Below the pieces are notes generated by a model. The model was not told the origin of the DNA. It did not search any database and saw nothing but the letters and a program-made list of their open reading frames with translations. The position numbers were made by a program, and so were the translations under genes. Source: Bacteroidia bacterium (GTDB taxonomy: Bacteria > Bacteroidota > Bacteroidia > Chitinophagales > Chitinophagaceae). Taken from it: a stretch of DNA of 64,000 nt. The stretch is from assembly GCA_030429205.1 (NCBI GenBank), contig JAUICZ010000001.1:2036806-2100805 (forward strand). The letters run 5' to 3'. Below are positions 25,499-34,143 of the stretch, in pieces; the first letter of the stretch is position 1; every line of letters begins with the position of its first letter.

Positions 25499-26008
25499 TT
25501 ATTCAATAATAACTCCTGTAGCTAAAATTTGAAGCTCTTCTTTTGGTTCTGTGATTTTGGCAATCTCTTCAGCCGTAGCACCTGCATCTGCAGCATAGTG
25601 TTGTAGATCTGCTACAGGTGTAATCTCTTTTGTTGCTTTACCATATACTGTAGCTTGTCTGCCCGCAGCATCTTTAGGTGCAAAGAAGTCATGACCTTCG
25701 AATTTTACAAAAATATCTTCACCGCCATCATTCTTTAGTTTCACCCAACAGCCCATTTTCTGGCAAACCTCAGATAACTCTCCTTTAACAGTGACATTAT
25801 TTATACTGTCACTCTCTGCTATTTCTTTTGATAGATCAGCTACGGTAATCGGGTTGCTGGCGTCAAACTCTGCACCGAATAAACCGGACTTTCTTTCTTC
25901 TGCTACTTCTTCAGTAGCACTTTCAGCTGCCTCTTCTTTAGGCGCTTCTGACTGACATGCATAAAAAGCAATGCTCGATGTTACGAACAGAATAAATAGT
26001 TTTTTCAT
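25499..26008 (-). CDS. DUF4920 lipoprotein
   Basis: A 169-residue protein with a lipoprotein signal (SSIAFYAC, lipidated Cys about 18), an Ala/Glu-rich spacer and a DUF4920 domain (about 50-135) of OB-fold appearance: VTVKGELSEVCQKMGCWVKL, IFVKFEGHDFFAPKDAAGRQ and ATVYGKATKEITP. The two cysteines in VCQKMGCW are typical of the family and could bind metal. Function is not known. Last gene of a likely three-gene minus-strand operon with hldD and the His-rich protein (spacers of 13 and 19 bases). Confidence 0.85.
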   Translation of the reverse strand: MKKLFILFVTSSIAFYACQSEAPKEEAAESATEEVAEERKSGLFGAEFDASNPITVADLSKEIAESDSINNVTVKGELSEVCQKMGCWVKLKNDGGEDIFVKFEGHDFFAPKDAAGRQATVYGKATKEITPVADLQHYAADAGATAEEIAKITEPKEELQILATGVIIE

Positions 26009-26021
26009 AAATCAATTTTTA

Positions 26022-27002
26022 TTAAAAGTATAAACCTTTTTCCAGATAATTGGTAACATAGTCGCTTACACCATCCTCTAAGGAGGTGATAGGCTGATCA
26101 TACCCGCTGCTTGTAAGCTTGTTCATATCGGCCTCTGTATAGTACTGATACTTGTCTCTGATATCCTCAGGTGTATCAATATAGTCTATATGAACGGGCA
26201 GATTTAAGGTGTTGAATATGGCAATTACAAGGTCGTTAAAAGTACGAGCAGTGCCTGTACCTACATTATATAAGCCGTTTTGCGGTTGATTTTGCATAAG
26301 CCAATAGCAAATATTGGCAGCATCTTTAACATAAATAAAGTCTCGTAGTTGTTCCCCGTTTTTATAATTAGGATTATGAGATCTGAAGAGCTTTACTTTA
26401 CCGTTATTCTTTATTTGGTGGTAGGCATGAAAGATGACGGACGCCATTCTGGCTTTATGATATTCATTAGGCCCATATACGTTAAAGAATTTTACTCCAG
26501 CCCAGAAAGGTGGTTGTTTGTCTTGTTGAAGCGCCCAAATGTCAAACTCATTCTTAGATATGCCGTATGGGTTTAGCGGTTGTAATTTAGATATGATATC
26601 ATGATCATCTTTGTAACCTAGTTCTCCGTTACCATATGTGGCTGCAGATGATGCGTATACAAGTGGAATGTTTTTGCTCGCACACACTTGCCACAATTGT
26701 TGAGTATATTCAAGGTTGAGTTTTCTGTGTACTTCATAGTCCATCTCTGTAGTGTCGGTTCTGGCACCAAGGTGGAATATATATTGTACATCAGTGTCGT
26801 TAGCTTCCAGCCACTTGATGAAGCTGTTACGCTCTATCTTTTGAAGAAAATCTTTGGATAAGAGGTTCTCTTTTTTGTAATCTTTACTGAAGTCGTCAAC
26901 GAGTATCAGACGCTGATAACCGGCACGATTGAGCAACCCTACAAAGTAGCTGCCAATGAAACCCGCCGCACCTGTAACTACTATTGTGTCGGTGGTTTGC
27001 AT
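26022..27002 (-). CDS. hldD: ADP-L-glycero-D-manno-heptose 6-epimerase
   Basis: A 326-residue short-chain dehydrogenase-type epimerase of the HldD/RfaD group. Visible are the Rossmann motif VVTGAAGFIGSYFVG, the acidic end of strand 2 (LVDDFSKDYKKENL), YASSAATYGNG, the catalytic Tyr and Lys in NPYGISKNEFD, and the family's FNVYGPNEYHKARMASVIFH. The enzyme interconverts ADP-D- and ADP-L-glycero-manno-heptose for the lipopolysaccharide core. Other heptose genes are not in this window. Confidence 0.92.
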   Translation of the reverse strand: MQTTDTIVVTGAAGFIGSYFVGLLNRAGYQRLILVDDFSKDYKKENLLSKDFLQKIERNSFIKWLEANDTDVQYIFHLGARTDTTEMDYEVHRKLNLEYTQQLWQVCASKNIPLVYASSAATYGNGELGYKDDHDIISKLQPLNPYGISKNEFDIWALQQDKQPPFWAGVKFFNVYGPNEYHKARMASVIFHAYHQIKNNGKVKLFRSHNPNYKNGEQLRDFIYVKDAANICYWLMQNQPQNGLYNVGTGTARTFNDLVIAIFNTLNLPVHIDYIDTPEDIRDKYQYYTEADMNKLTSSGYDQPITSLEDGVSDYVTNYLEKGLYF

Positions 27003-27021
27003 AAATGTTTATTTATATAAA

Positions 27022-27285
27022 TTAATGGTGCTCTTCTTCGTGTGCTTCGTGCTCATCTGCGTGATGCCCTTCATCATGACTTTCATGTTCAGTAGCTTCA
27101 TGATGTGCAGGTGCACTATGCTCAGTAGCGTGTCCTTCACCATGTCCTCCTTCTTCATGGCCCATGATCTCTACAAAGTTTACCGCACTTATAAATAAGA
27201 ATGCTAGTAACAGCATGAATAAGATAGAAGACGTGTAAGAAGATTTTATGCTTTTGCCCTCAGTGTTATTAGTATCGTGTGACAT
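27022..27285 (-). CDS. Small membrane protein with His/Glu-rich tail
   Basis: 87 residues: a short cytoplasmic start, one membrane helix (SILFMLLLAFLFISAVNFVE, about 20-39) and a tail of about 45 residues made mostly of His and Glu (GHEEGGHGEGHATEHSAPAH and on). The tail is predicted to face the periplasm and could bind divalent metal such as Zn, Ni or Cu. Genes of this kind are frequent in Bacteroidota, but no function is known to me. First gene of a probable operon with hldD. Confidence 0.75.
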   Translation of the reverse strand: MSHDTNNTEGKSIKSSYTSSILFMLLLAFLFISAVNFVEIMGHEEGGHGEGHATEHSAPAHHEATEHESHDEGHHADEHEAHEEEHH

Positions 27286-27308
27286 CGATGAAAAATTTAT
27301 TAATTGTG

Positions 27309-27316
27309 CAAATCTA
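27309..27316 (-). promoter_or_regulatory. -7 promoter box for the His-rich protein/hldD operon
   Basis: On the minus strand TAGATTTG matches TAnnTTTG, 23 bases before the start codon of the His-rich protein gene. Confidence 0.5.
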
Positions 27317-27359
27317 AGTCTTTAGCTTGGTTTTTCTATGCGTTTACCGCTACAAAATA

Positions 27360-27887
27360 CTATTTAGCTAATGTAGGTTTTGCCATAGCTTCTCCACAGT
27401 TTTTACATGTGCTCTTTTCAGGGTCAGCATAAAAACGCTCCATAATAGGGGGTAGCTGCTTTACAATATCATCTAGTTTAAAGTACTCGTCGTATAGCTT
27501 CTCATGACAGTTTTCACAGAACCACATAAAACCGTCAGTATCATTATCATCACGAACCTTTTCTATTACAAGTCCGATAGATCCTGATGAGCGTTGTGGA
27601 GAGTGGGGCACCTTAGGGGGCAGTAAAAACATATCTCCCTCTTTAATCTCAACGTCTTTTATTTTACCGTCTTCAACAATACGTACTACTATATCTCCTT
27701 CTAGCTGGTAAAAGAGTTCTTCACTTTCATTATAGTGAAAGTCTTTTCGACTATTAGGGCCTCCAACAATCATCACTATGAAATTGCCTGCTTCTTTATA
27801 TATACATTGGTTACCAACTGGTGGTTTTAGTAAGTGTCTGTTGTCTTCTATCCATTGTTGTAGATTGAAAGGACTCTGAATAGCCAT
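27360..27887 (-). CDS. nbaC: 3-hydroxyanthranilate 3,4-dioxygenase
   Basis: A 175-residue cupin dioxygenase that opens the ring of 3-hydroxyanthranilate on the tryptophan-to-NAD (kynurenine) route. The iron ligands are visible in DFHYNESEELFYQLEGD (His and Glu) and LPPKVPHSPQRSSGS (His), with the substrate-binding Arg in the latter. The C-terminus has two Cys pairs (WFCENCHE and TCKNCGE) forming the rubredoxin-like iron site of the bacterial enzymes. The ATG at 27887 is chosen over a TTG three codons upstream. No other kynurenine gene is near. Confidence 0.93.
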   Translation of the reverse strand: MAIQSPFNLQQWIEDNRHLLKPPVGNQCIYKEAGNFIVMIVGGPNSRKDFHYNESEELFYQLEGDIVVRIVEDGKIKDVEIKEGDMFLLPPKVPHSPQRSSGSIGLVIEKVRDDNDTDGFMWFCENCHEKLYDEYFKLDDIVKQLPPIMERFYADPEKSTCKNCGEAMAKPTLAK

Positions 27888-27913
27888 AATGTTCAATTTT
27901 TGCCAGTGATAAA

Positions 27914-29188
27914 TTAATTCAAAATTTTCATTTTCACAGTTTCTATCCTCGTATCGCTAACTCTAAGTACATCAAATTCAAAATGCTCTATTACAATACG
28001 TTCTTTAGGGTTAGGTATTGCTTCATGTTTAGCAATAATATAACCCGATAGCGTTTCAATATCTTCTGTGTTAAAGTTTAGGTTGTACTTTTCGTTTAGA
28101 TAATCTAACTCAAGCCTCCCAGAAAATAGATACTCGTTTTTAGATAACTGTTCTTCTACATATTCTTCCGTATCAAACTCGTCATTTATATCCCCAAATA
28201 TCTCCTCCAGTACATCCTCCATAGTAACTATGCCTGCTGTTCCTCCAAATTCATCAACAACCCATGCTATACTTTTGCGATCTTTTGTAAACCTATTCAT
28301 TAGGTCAACTGCACTTAATGTTTCCGGCACAGCAGTTATGTTATGTAGCACCTCTTGTACTTTCTTGGGTTGTCTGTTTAGGTCAAGGTGGTGTATATAG
28401 CCAACAATGTTGTCTATACTCTCTTTGTATACTATGATTTTTGAGAGTTTAGTCTCAATAAACTTTTCAGACACTTCATGTATTGGTGTAGAAATTTCAA
28501 TGGCTTGCACTTCATTTCTAGGTACCATACATTTCCTGATCTTAACGTTTACCAAGTATAATGCATTCTCAAAAAGCTCTGTATTCAGTTCTGTATTATC
28601 ATCCTGCCCATGCATTGTTTGTTTTACAAAGTGCTCTAGATCTACACGGTTGAATATTTGTTTCTTTTCGCTAATGCGTACGTTAAATAAATACTTTAAA
28701 ATAAACTCTGATAAAGCAACAAATACTTTTGCAACCGGGTACAAGATGATGTAAAGGAGTTGCATAGGTATGCTGAAGAATGCTAGCAGTCGTTCTGCTT
28801 TAGAACGAAATATAGCCTTAGGTAAAAACTCTGCAAAGAACAGAATAACAGCAGTAGCTATCAACGTGTCAGCAAACAAATGGAAATATTCAGAATTAAA
28901 AGGGTAGGGTAAATGTTGTAGGATAAGCTTATAGGTGATCTCGGTCATATTTAAACCGTATATCACTAATAGTACATTAACACCTACCAGGCTGGTACCG
29001 ATAAACTCAGCCGGATTTTCCATGAAATGAGCCAGTATCCTGCCTGTTAGCGTGCCTTGCTTTTTGCGTAACTCTATGTTCAACTTATTTACGGAGATAA
29101 ATGCAATCTCTATCCCTGCAAAAAAACCTATTAATAGTATGCATCCTACTATATATAGTATCTGTGTTAGTAATTCCGGATTATCCAT
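27914..29188 (-). CDS. CNNM/CorC-type membrane protein with CBS domains
   Basis: A 424-residue protein: DUF21/CNNM membrane domain with three or four helices (about 5-190; FFAGIEIAFISVNKLNIELR is the family start), a CBS pair (about 210-330; MVPRNEVQAIEI, VVDEFGGTAGIVTMEDVLEE) and a C-terminal CorC_HlyC domain (YLFSGRLELDYLNEKYNLNF). Members export or sense Mg2+/Co2+; the Bacteroidota gliding protein GldE belongs to the same family, so that alternative stays open. Sits 26 bases upstream of the dioxygenase gene. Confidence 0.88.
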   Translation of the reverse strand: MDNPELLTQILYIVGCILLIGFFAGIEIAFISVNKLNIELRKKQGTLTGRILAHFMENPAEFIGTSLVGVNVLLVIYGLNMTEITYKLILQHLPYPFNSEYFHLFADTLIATAVILFFAEFLPKAIFRSKAERLLAFFSIPMQLLYIILYPVAKVFVALSEFILKYLFNVRISEKKQIFNRVDLEHFVKQTMHGQDDNTELNTELFENALYLVNVKIRKCMVPRNEVQAIEISTPIHEVSEKFIETKLSKIIVYKESIDNIVGYIHHLDLNRQPKKVQEVLHNITAVPETLSAVDLMNRFTKDRKSIAWVVDEFGGTAGIVTMEDVLEEIFGDINDEFDTEEYVEEQLSKNEYLFSGRLELDYLNEKYNLNFNTEDIETLSGYIIAKHEAIPNPKERIVIEHFEFDVLRVSDTRIETVKMKILN

Positions 29189-29244
29189 TTTTGAATGTTA
29201 TAATAAAGATAAGGAAAGTGGATATCAAAAACAGCATATTGGGA

Positions 29245-29829
29245 CTACTCATCAGGCTCATCACCCGATAAAAAGTCTGTTACGGTATTAGTTAGCTTAT
29301 TAGTGGCTATTTTTAGGTCGTCATTAATAATAATTGCATCAAACTCTGGAGCGGAATGTTGTTCTGCTTTAGCTTTATTAATGCGCTCTTCTAGTGTTTC
29401 CGGTGTTTCAGTTCCTCTCTTTATTAATCTGTTCCGAAGCTCTTCTAATGATGGAGCCTGAATAAATATGCTAAGTGATGAGTGTGGGTACTGTTTTTGT
29501 AAATTCATGGCTCCTTGAACATCAATATCAAAAATTGGAGTTTTCTTATCTTCCCAAATACGTTCACATTCAGATTTTAAAGTGCCGTAAAATTTACCTT
29601 CGTATACCATTTCCCACTCCAGAAAAGCCCCTTTGTTTGCCAGATTTTTAAACTCTTCAACAGAGTAAAAGTAGTAGTCTTTGCCATGTACTTCGTTTTC
29701 TCGCGGCGATCTTGTGCATGCAGATATAGAAAAGGCTAAGTCCGGTACATTTTTCATGAGCTCTTTTACAAGTGTTGTTTTGCCCGATCCCGATGGTGCA
29801 GTAATAATGATAATCTTCTTGTCCTCCAA
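29245..29829 (-). CDS. gmk: Guanylate kinase
   Basis: A 194-residue enzyme that phosphorylates GMP to GDP. The P-loop IITAPSGSGKTTLVKEL is at residues 8-24; the GMP-binding part follows in SACTRSPRENEVHGKDYYF and FLEWEMVYEGKFYG; FDIDVQGAMNL and the lid RLIKRGTETPE complete the family set. It starts at TTG 29829; there is no usable ATG upstream in frame. Confidence 0.95.
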   Translation of the reverse strand: MEDKKIIIITAPSGSGKTTLVKELMKNVPDLAFSISACTRSPRENEVHGKDYYFYSVEEFKNLANKGAFLEWEMVYEGKFYGTLKSECERIWEDKKTPIFDIDVQGAMNLQKQYPHSSLSIFIQAPSLEELRNRLIKRGTETPETLEERINKAKAEQHSAPEFDAIIINDDLKIATNKLTNTVTDFLSGDEPDE

Positions 29830-29852
29830 AACTCTAGATTGATGCTATGGAG

Positions 29853-29860
29853 CAAAAATA
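29853..29860 (-). promoter_or_regulatory. -7 promoter box of gmk
   Basis: TATTTTTG on the minus strand matches TAnnTTTG, 23 bases before the TTG start of gmk. Confidence 0.45.
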
Positions 29861-29891
29861 AAATAAAAATATACAGTATATAATTTGTTGA

Positions 29892-29924
29892 AAAGAAAAA
29901 CCCTCTGTAAGAGTACAGAGGGTG
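29892..29924 (-). terminator. Terminator of the M56 peptidase gene
   Basis: ACCCTCTGT pairs with ACAGAGGGT around AAGAGT; read on the minus strand it is followed by TTTTTCTTTTC. Lies 23 bases after the stop codon of the 29947-31878 gene. Confidence 0.85.
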
Positions 29925-29946
29925 GTTAATACTACGGTGTTACTAC

Positions 29947-31878
29947 TTAGTCAGTAACATTTATACTAATGCTTCTTTTATTGCCTTTTATAGTCATGTT
30001 TTTAGCATCCATCATAGGCTCATATTTCTTAAATACCTCCTTAGACTGTTTTATGCCATCTATATAAAGTACACTGCCTTTTTTCTCTACTTTATATCCT
30101 TTTGATTTATTGATCAATCCGTCTTTTTCTAAGCTTTCAATTAGCTCATCTTTACTGCTTGAAATATGTATTCGAGAGCTAGCTGTACTTAATTGTTTTT
30201 TACGTAAATCCCTTCTCGTTTCTTCCAGTTCTCTAGTTGCGCTTAGTTGTTTTTTGCGTAAATCCCTTCTCGCTTCTTCCAGCTCTCTTCTTGCTTCTTC
30301 CAGTTCTCTTCTTGCCTCCTCTAGCTCTAAATTAGCTTCCCTCATATTAGTGCTATGCACTTTTTTTGCTACTACAATATGCTTGTTTGCATTTGTAGTA
30401 GCCTCTTTTGTGGCGTCTTGAGCTTCTTTTATTTCCTGTTTAATTTCATCCCAATCAATACTCTGCAAAGCACTGTCTATGATCTCTTCAATATCTATTT
30501 CTTTTAATACTTCTGACGCTGTACTGATAGCAACTTTTGCCGCATTTGTAGCTGTAGCGGCTGCGTCACTCACATCGTCGATGTCAATTGTAATCTGGTG
30601 GTTGTCATTACTGCTCCTGTCAAAGTCGATGTCATCCGTAGTGTATGCTTTTACCAGTACTTTCTTTTTCGGCCCGATGAGTATTGTTGCATCAGATCCT
30701 TCAAACATCTTTTCTAGTTTTTCTCTTTCCTTTTTAGGAACATCCTCCAAGGAGGTATATACCTTTTTCTTGCCATTGTCATCTACAATAACAATTTTCT
30801 CTTCTTTTATTACTACCGTTTTTTCTATTTTCTTTTTGTCTTTATCATCTTTCTTTTGAGCGTAAATATTGCCTGATAAGAATATTACAGATGCTATGGT
30901 TAACAGTGCAACTATAGAAACTGTAATTAGCTGAGATTGATTGATGTTCGTTTTTTTCATCTCCATAATTCTTTTTATACGATTTAATAGATAGTTTTTG
31001 TTTCCTGTAGCAGCCATAGCAACATGCTCCGGCAATTGTCGATAGCTTTCTATAGAGGCCAGCGCTTTGGCATAAGGCATTTTTTGGTCGGTATTTTGTA
31101 CTACTATATCATCACAGCAGTGTTCTCTTTCTTTACGAATAATAGATGACATAAGCCATGTGAATGGGTTGTAAAACATGATTGTTTCTATTATCATTTG
31201 AAATAGGTTGACAAGGAAATCGTTCCTTTTTATATGTGCCAACTCATGCAGGAGTATGGCTTCTGCTTCTTGTATTGATAGCTGGTTGGCAATAGCAACT
31301 GGTATAAGAATTACCGGTTTAAAGCTCCCCATTGTAATAGGGGTGTCTACTTTTGTAGAAAAGTAAATCTGCACATATCGGTTAATCTTTATTTTTTGTA
31401 AGCAACTGCTTATTGCCTGTTGCCACTGATTGTCTATTTGACTAATGCCACTTTTCTTTAAGGATTGCGTGTTATATATATTATAAGCTAAACGTATAAT
31501 AAGCAAAGAGATGCCTATTGTATACAATCCTGATATAAGCCCTGTGTTGTTATTATATAAGATGATTAATTGAGTGATCGCTCCTGTAGATGTAACGTTT
31601 TCTACTGGTGCCGGGTCAATATTTGTAATTGGGGTTGCATTGCCGGGTGTAATAAGTAGAGCTGTTCCATGATATCCAAGGTTATTAATGATATTGCTGA
31701 AAAACCAAATAACCTGTATTGTAATAAAACTAATTGCAGTATAGTACCTGGCAGCGCTATACCTTCCCGGTATAGATTTTAGAACGATTTTTAGTAGGAC
31801 ATACAGCAGTAACCCTTGCCATAAAGAGTGGAGTATAGCCCAGCCTAAAGGTTGCGTTAGTGTTTGTAAAGTTTCCAT
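29947..31878 (-). CDS. M56 (BlaR1/MecR1-like) membrane metallopeptidase
   Basis: A 643-residue sensor-type peptidase. Four membrane helices lie in about 1-330, with the zinc motif HELAHIKRND between helices three and four and the last helix near 315-335 (LITVSIVALLTIASVIFLSG). Instead of a penicillin-binding sensor domain it has a periplasmic part of about 300 residues with a charged linker, an Ala-rich region and a coiled coil of repeated ELEEARR and RDLRKKQLS units (about 515-575). It is 10 bases behind a BlaI-family repressor; such pairs cleave the repressor when the sensor is triggered. The signal sensed is unknown. Confidence 0.88.
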   Translation of the reverse strand: METLQTLTQPLGWAILHSLWQGLLLYVLLKIVLKSIPGRYSAARYYTAISFITIQVIWFFSNIINNLGYHGTALLITPGNATPITNIDPAPVENVTSTGAITQLIILYNNNTGLISGLYTIGISLLIIRLAYNIYNTQSLKKSGISQIDNQWQQAISSCLQKIKINRYVQIYFSTKVDTPITMGSFKPVILIPVAIANQLSIQEAEAILLHELAHIKRNDFLVNLFQMIIETIMFYNPFTWLMSSIIRKEREHCCDDIVVQNTDQKMPYAKALASIESYRQLPEHVAMAATGNKNYLLNRIKRIMEMKKTNINQSQLITVSIVALLTIASVIFLSGNIYAQKKDDKDKKKIEKTVVIKEEKIVIVDDNGKKKVYTSLEDVPKKEREKLEKMFEGSDATILIGPKKKVLVKAYTTDDIDFDRSSNDNHQITIDIDDVSDAAATATNAAKVAISTASEVLKEIDIEEIIDSALQSIDWDEIKQEIKEAQDATKEATTNANKHIVVAKKVHSTNMREANLELEEARRELEEARRELEEARRDLRKKQLSATRELEETRRDLRKKQLSTASSRIHISSSKDELIESLEKDGLINKSKGYKVEKKGSVLYIDGIKQSKEVFKKYEPMMDAKNMTIKGNKRSISINVTD

Positions 31879-31888
31879 AGCAGGTTTT

Positions 31889-32269
31889 TTATTTCTGTTT
31901 GGTTTCTATTTTTTCCAGATATTCTTTAATCTCTTTCAATTCTTCTATGCTGGCTTTGTGGTTACCCAGTGCTTGTAATACCATTTGAGAAGCAGAGCCA
32001 TTGAACGCAGTATCTATCATTTTCTTAATCAGCTGCCCTTGTGTTTGTTTTTGTGTAACAGCTGCTTTAAAGATGTGTACTTTGGCACTACTATCTCTTG
32101 TTACAAGACCTTTATCGTCCATTATCTGCATTAGTTTAAGAGTTGTAGTGTAGCCAGATTTTTTTGTCTGCTCAATTACTTCATGCACTTGCCTAACACT
32201 GCAAGCACCTTTCTGCCAGAGTATATTAAGTATTTCCAGCTCTGCTTCTGTAGGTTTAGTATTTTTCAT
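31889..32269 (-). CDS. BlaI/MecI family repressor
   Basis: A 126-residue winged-helix repressor: TEAELEILNILWQKGACSVR, the recognition part QVHEVIEQTKKSGYTTTLKL, MQIMDDKGLVTRD and a C-terminal dimer region (QLIKKMIDTAFNGSASQMVL) that holds the usual cleavage site. In this family, cleavage by the partner M56 peptidase releases the operon. It is the first gene of the pair and probably represses itself through the inverted ACGAA repeats just upstream. Confidence 0.92.
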   Translation of the reverse strand: MKNTKPTEAELEILNILWQKGACSVRQVHEVIEQTKKSGYTTTLKLMQIMDDKGLVTRDSSAKVHIFKAAVTQKQTQGQLIKKMIDTAFNGSASQMVLQALGNHKASIEELKEIKEYLEKIETKQK

Positions 32270-32276
32270 AAGCTCT

Positions 32277-32314
32277 ACGAATTGTTTCGTAAACGAATGT
32301 ACGAAGCTTTTCGT
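32277..32314 (-). promoter_or_regulatory. Likely BlaI-family operator
   Basis: Within 40 bases upstream of the repressor gene there are ACGAA at 32277, a perfect palindrome TTCGTAAACGAA at 32286-32297, and ACGAA facing TTCGT across four bases at 32301-32314. This is a cluster of inverted half-sites as expected for an autoregulated BlaI/MecI promoter. The half-site differs from the classical TACA/TGTA, so binding is inferred. Confidence 0.6.
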
Positions 32315-32358
32315 TAATAAGGTATGCTCTCGAGTAAAAAAAATGTTAAAAGAAAAAA

Positions 32359-32393
32359 AGTCCCGTTTCTGAAAAGAAACGGGACTTTTAAAT
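32359..32393 (-). terminator. Terminator of rpsT
   Basis: AAAAGTCCCGTTTCT pairs with AGAAACGGGACTTTT around GAAA; T-rich when read on the minus strand. It lies 16 bases after rpsT. Confidence 0.9.
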
Positions 32394-32408
32394 ATGGTAG
32401 ATGTAAAC

Positions 32409-32663
32409 TTAAGCCATAGTGTTTACCTTATTGGTAACACCTCTTTTTAAGTTACTAGCTTTGTTCTTGTGAATGATATTACGTTTAGCTAATCTGTCAA
32501 TCAAAGAAATCACTTTTGGCATCGCGTCAGTAGCTTCCTTCTTGTCAGTCATAGCCAATAAGTTACGAATCGCATTACGTGTTGTTTTACCATAGTAACG
32601 GTTGTGGTCACGACGTTTAGCGTTTTTACGTACACTTTTCTTTGTAGCCTTATGATTTGCCAT
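32409..32663 (-). CDS. rpsT: 30S ribosomal protein S20
   Basis: An 84-residue, strongly basic protein with the S20 pattern: MANHKATKKSVRKNAKRRDH at the start, IRNLLAMTDKKEA in the middle and LAKRNIIHKNKASNLKRGVT at the end. It binds 16S rRNA in the small subunit. Own promoter with both Bacteroidota boxes and own terminator. Confidence 0.96.
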   Translation of the reverse strand: MANHKATKKSVRKNAKRRDHNRYYGKTTRNAIRNLLAMTDKKEATDAMPKVISLIDRLAKRNIIHKNKASNLKRGVTNKVNTMA

Positions 32664-32686
32664 TTATATAAACAATTTTGAGGGTG

Positions 32687-32716
32687 CAAAGTTAAATTAA
32701 AAAAACATTATGTCAA
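32687..32716 (-). promoter_or_regulatory. Promoter of rpsT (-33 TTG and -7 TAACTTTG)
   Basis: On the minus strand TTG (32716-32714) is followed after 19 bases by TAACTTTG (32694-32687). This matches the Bacteroidota sigma consensus of TTG, 19-21 bases, TAnnTTTG, and lies 23 bases before the start codon. It is the clearest promoter in the window. Confidence 0.75.
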
Positions 32717-32733
32717 AAATATTTTTTCAGGAA

Positions 32734-33819
32734 TTATAGGCCTAATTCTGCGTATACATCCTGACTGCGTTTTTCAAGGTAGTTCTTGCTTTTGAGGAAC
32801 TTGCTCACCTTGTCTTTGGGTAGTCGCAGCTTATATTCTTCAGAAGGGTAGGTGTTGTACTCAAACAGTTCATAGTCTTCGTTCCAGTCCTTCAGTATTT
32901 TACTGTCTACGCCTAATTCTTGTGCCATAACCTCTAAATGTATTGGTGTGGATATACGCACAATAGCCATATTCTTAAGCTCGTCTTCTGTAAAAGGCGA
33001 CTTTTCGATACGCTCTTTAATTATAGACTCTTTAGTAGGAGGTTTTACATAGCTGATAACGGATGGGATGTTAGAACCTATGTAATGGTCTAACTTTTCA
33101 AAAATAGTAGCTGTCGCTACAAATGCTAATACATGCCCTTGTGTTTCTCTGGGTAAGTATCTTTTTATATCCCAGAAGTTTGTACTTCCAGTACGTTTTA
33201 CTGCTTTTCTCACAGGCCCCGGCCCACTGTTGTATGCTGCAATAACCAATAACCAGTCATCTAGCTCTTCATAGAGTCTTATCAAGTACTTTGCAGCAGC
33301 GTTTGTAGATCTTCCCCAGTGTTTTCTGTCATCTCTGCTACCGCGTATCACCAAGCCCATCTCTCTGCCTGTGTATGACATAAATTGCCATGGCCCAACA
33401 GCACCAACTCTGGAGCGTGCATGATTATTCAGTGCACTTTCAATAACCGCAAGATACTTCAGCTCTTTAGGCACATTATACGTTCCCAGTATGCTGTCGA
33501 TCATAGGAAAAACGTTTTCGCCCCTTTCTTGAACTGTTGTTAGCGTTCTGTTGTGAGATTTTAAATACTTCTCAGTATAATTTGAGATGTAATCTACTTT
33601 AGTGCCAAAGTATGATGTGTCAATAGCTAAAGGAATATGTTTGTATTCCTTTGGTTTGTTAGCTTCTAAATTTGCAGCATACAATTTAGGGTCAATACCT
33701 TTCCTTACAACAATTACTTCTTTGCGTTGCTTGTAAAAGCTAGCATCCAGATCTTGCCCAATGCAGCTTATGTACGAGGCAAATAATGCCGAAGTAATTA
33801 AAAAGGTTTTTAATTGCAT
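32734..33819 (-). CDS. Lytic murein transglycosylase (MltD-like)
   Basis: A 361-residue exported enzyme. A signal peptide (ending about ASYISCIGQ; a lipobox is possible at Cys19) is followed by an SLT domain: the catalytic Glu in VIESALNNHARSRVGAVGPW, then QFMSYTGREMGL, AAYNSGPGPVRKAV. The C-terminal part (KNMAIVRISTPIHLEVMAQE) resembles a cell-wall-binding LysM-like region (LGVDSKILKDWN). It cuts peptidoglycan glycan strands. Length agrees with the family. Confidence 0.88.
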   Translation of the reverse strand: MQLKTFLITSALFASYISCIGQDLDASFYKQRKEVIVVRKGIDPKLYAANLEANKPKEYKHIPLAIDTSYFGTKVDYISNYTEKYLKSHNRTLTTVQERGENVFPMIDSILGTYNVPKELKYLAVIESALNNHARSRVGAVGPWQFMSYTGREMGLVIRGSRDDRKHWGRSTNAAAKYLIRLYEELDDWLLVIAAYNSGPGPVRKAVKRTGSTNFWDIKRYLPRETQGHVLAFVATATIFEKLDHYIGSNIPSVISYVKPPTKESIIKERIEKSPFTEDELKNMAIVRISTPIHLEVMAQELGVDSKILKDWNEDYELFEYNTYPSEEYKLRLPKDKVSKFLKSKNYLEKRSQDVYAELGL

Positions 33820-33894
33820 ACTTACGTTTCAATCCACTAATGACCAGCAGTGCAGCACTAGCAGATTTGCAGATTTAGGTTAGTAACAGTTCCT

Positions 33895-34119
33895 CTATTT
33901 TGATTTTTTATCTCCGCTGTCTGTCATTCCAGCCTCAATTTCATCTTTAACTCCTTTCTTAGCATCGTTGAATTCACGAATACCTTTACCGATACCGCGA
34001 GCTAACTCAGGAATCTTTCTACCACCAAATAAAACTATGATAGCAATCAAGATGATGATCCATTCACTACCGCCGGGCATACCTAATAATAATACCGGAC
34101 TAATCGTTAACAAAGACAT
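33895..34119 (-). CDS. tatA: Sec-independent translocase subunit TatA/TatE
   Basis: 74 residues: one membrane helix (EWIIILIAIIVLFGGRKIPE), the Gly/Arg hinge FGGRKIPELARGIGKGIREF and an amphipathic helix with a charged tail. It forms the pore part of the twin-arginine pathway for folded proteins. No tatC is adjacent. Start ATG at 34119. Confidence 0.9.
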   Translation of the reverse strand: MSLLTISPVLLLGMPGGSEWIIILIAIIVLFGGRKIPELARGIGKGIREFNDAKKGVKDEIEAGMTDSGDKKSK

Positions 34120-34143
34120 ATTTGTGTTTTTAAGCTATTTATA

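Noticed and set aside
30180-30330. DNA-level tandem repeats within the M56 peptidase gene
   Set aside because: They encode regular ELEEARR/RDLRKKQ heptads of a coiled coil and keep the frame; no sign of a separate repeat element.
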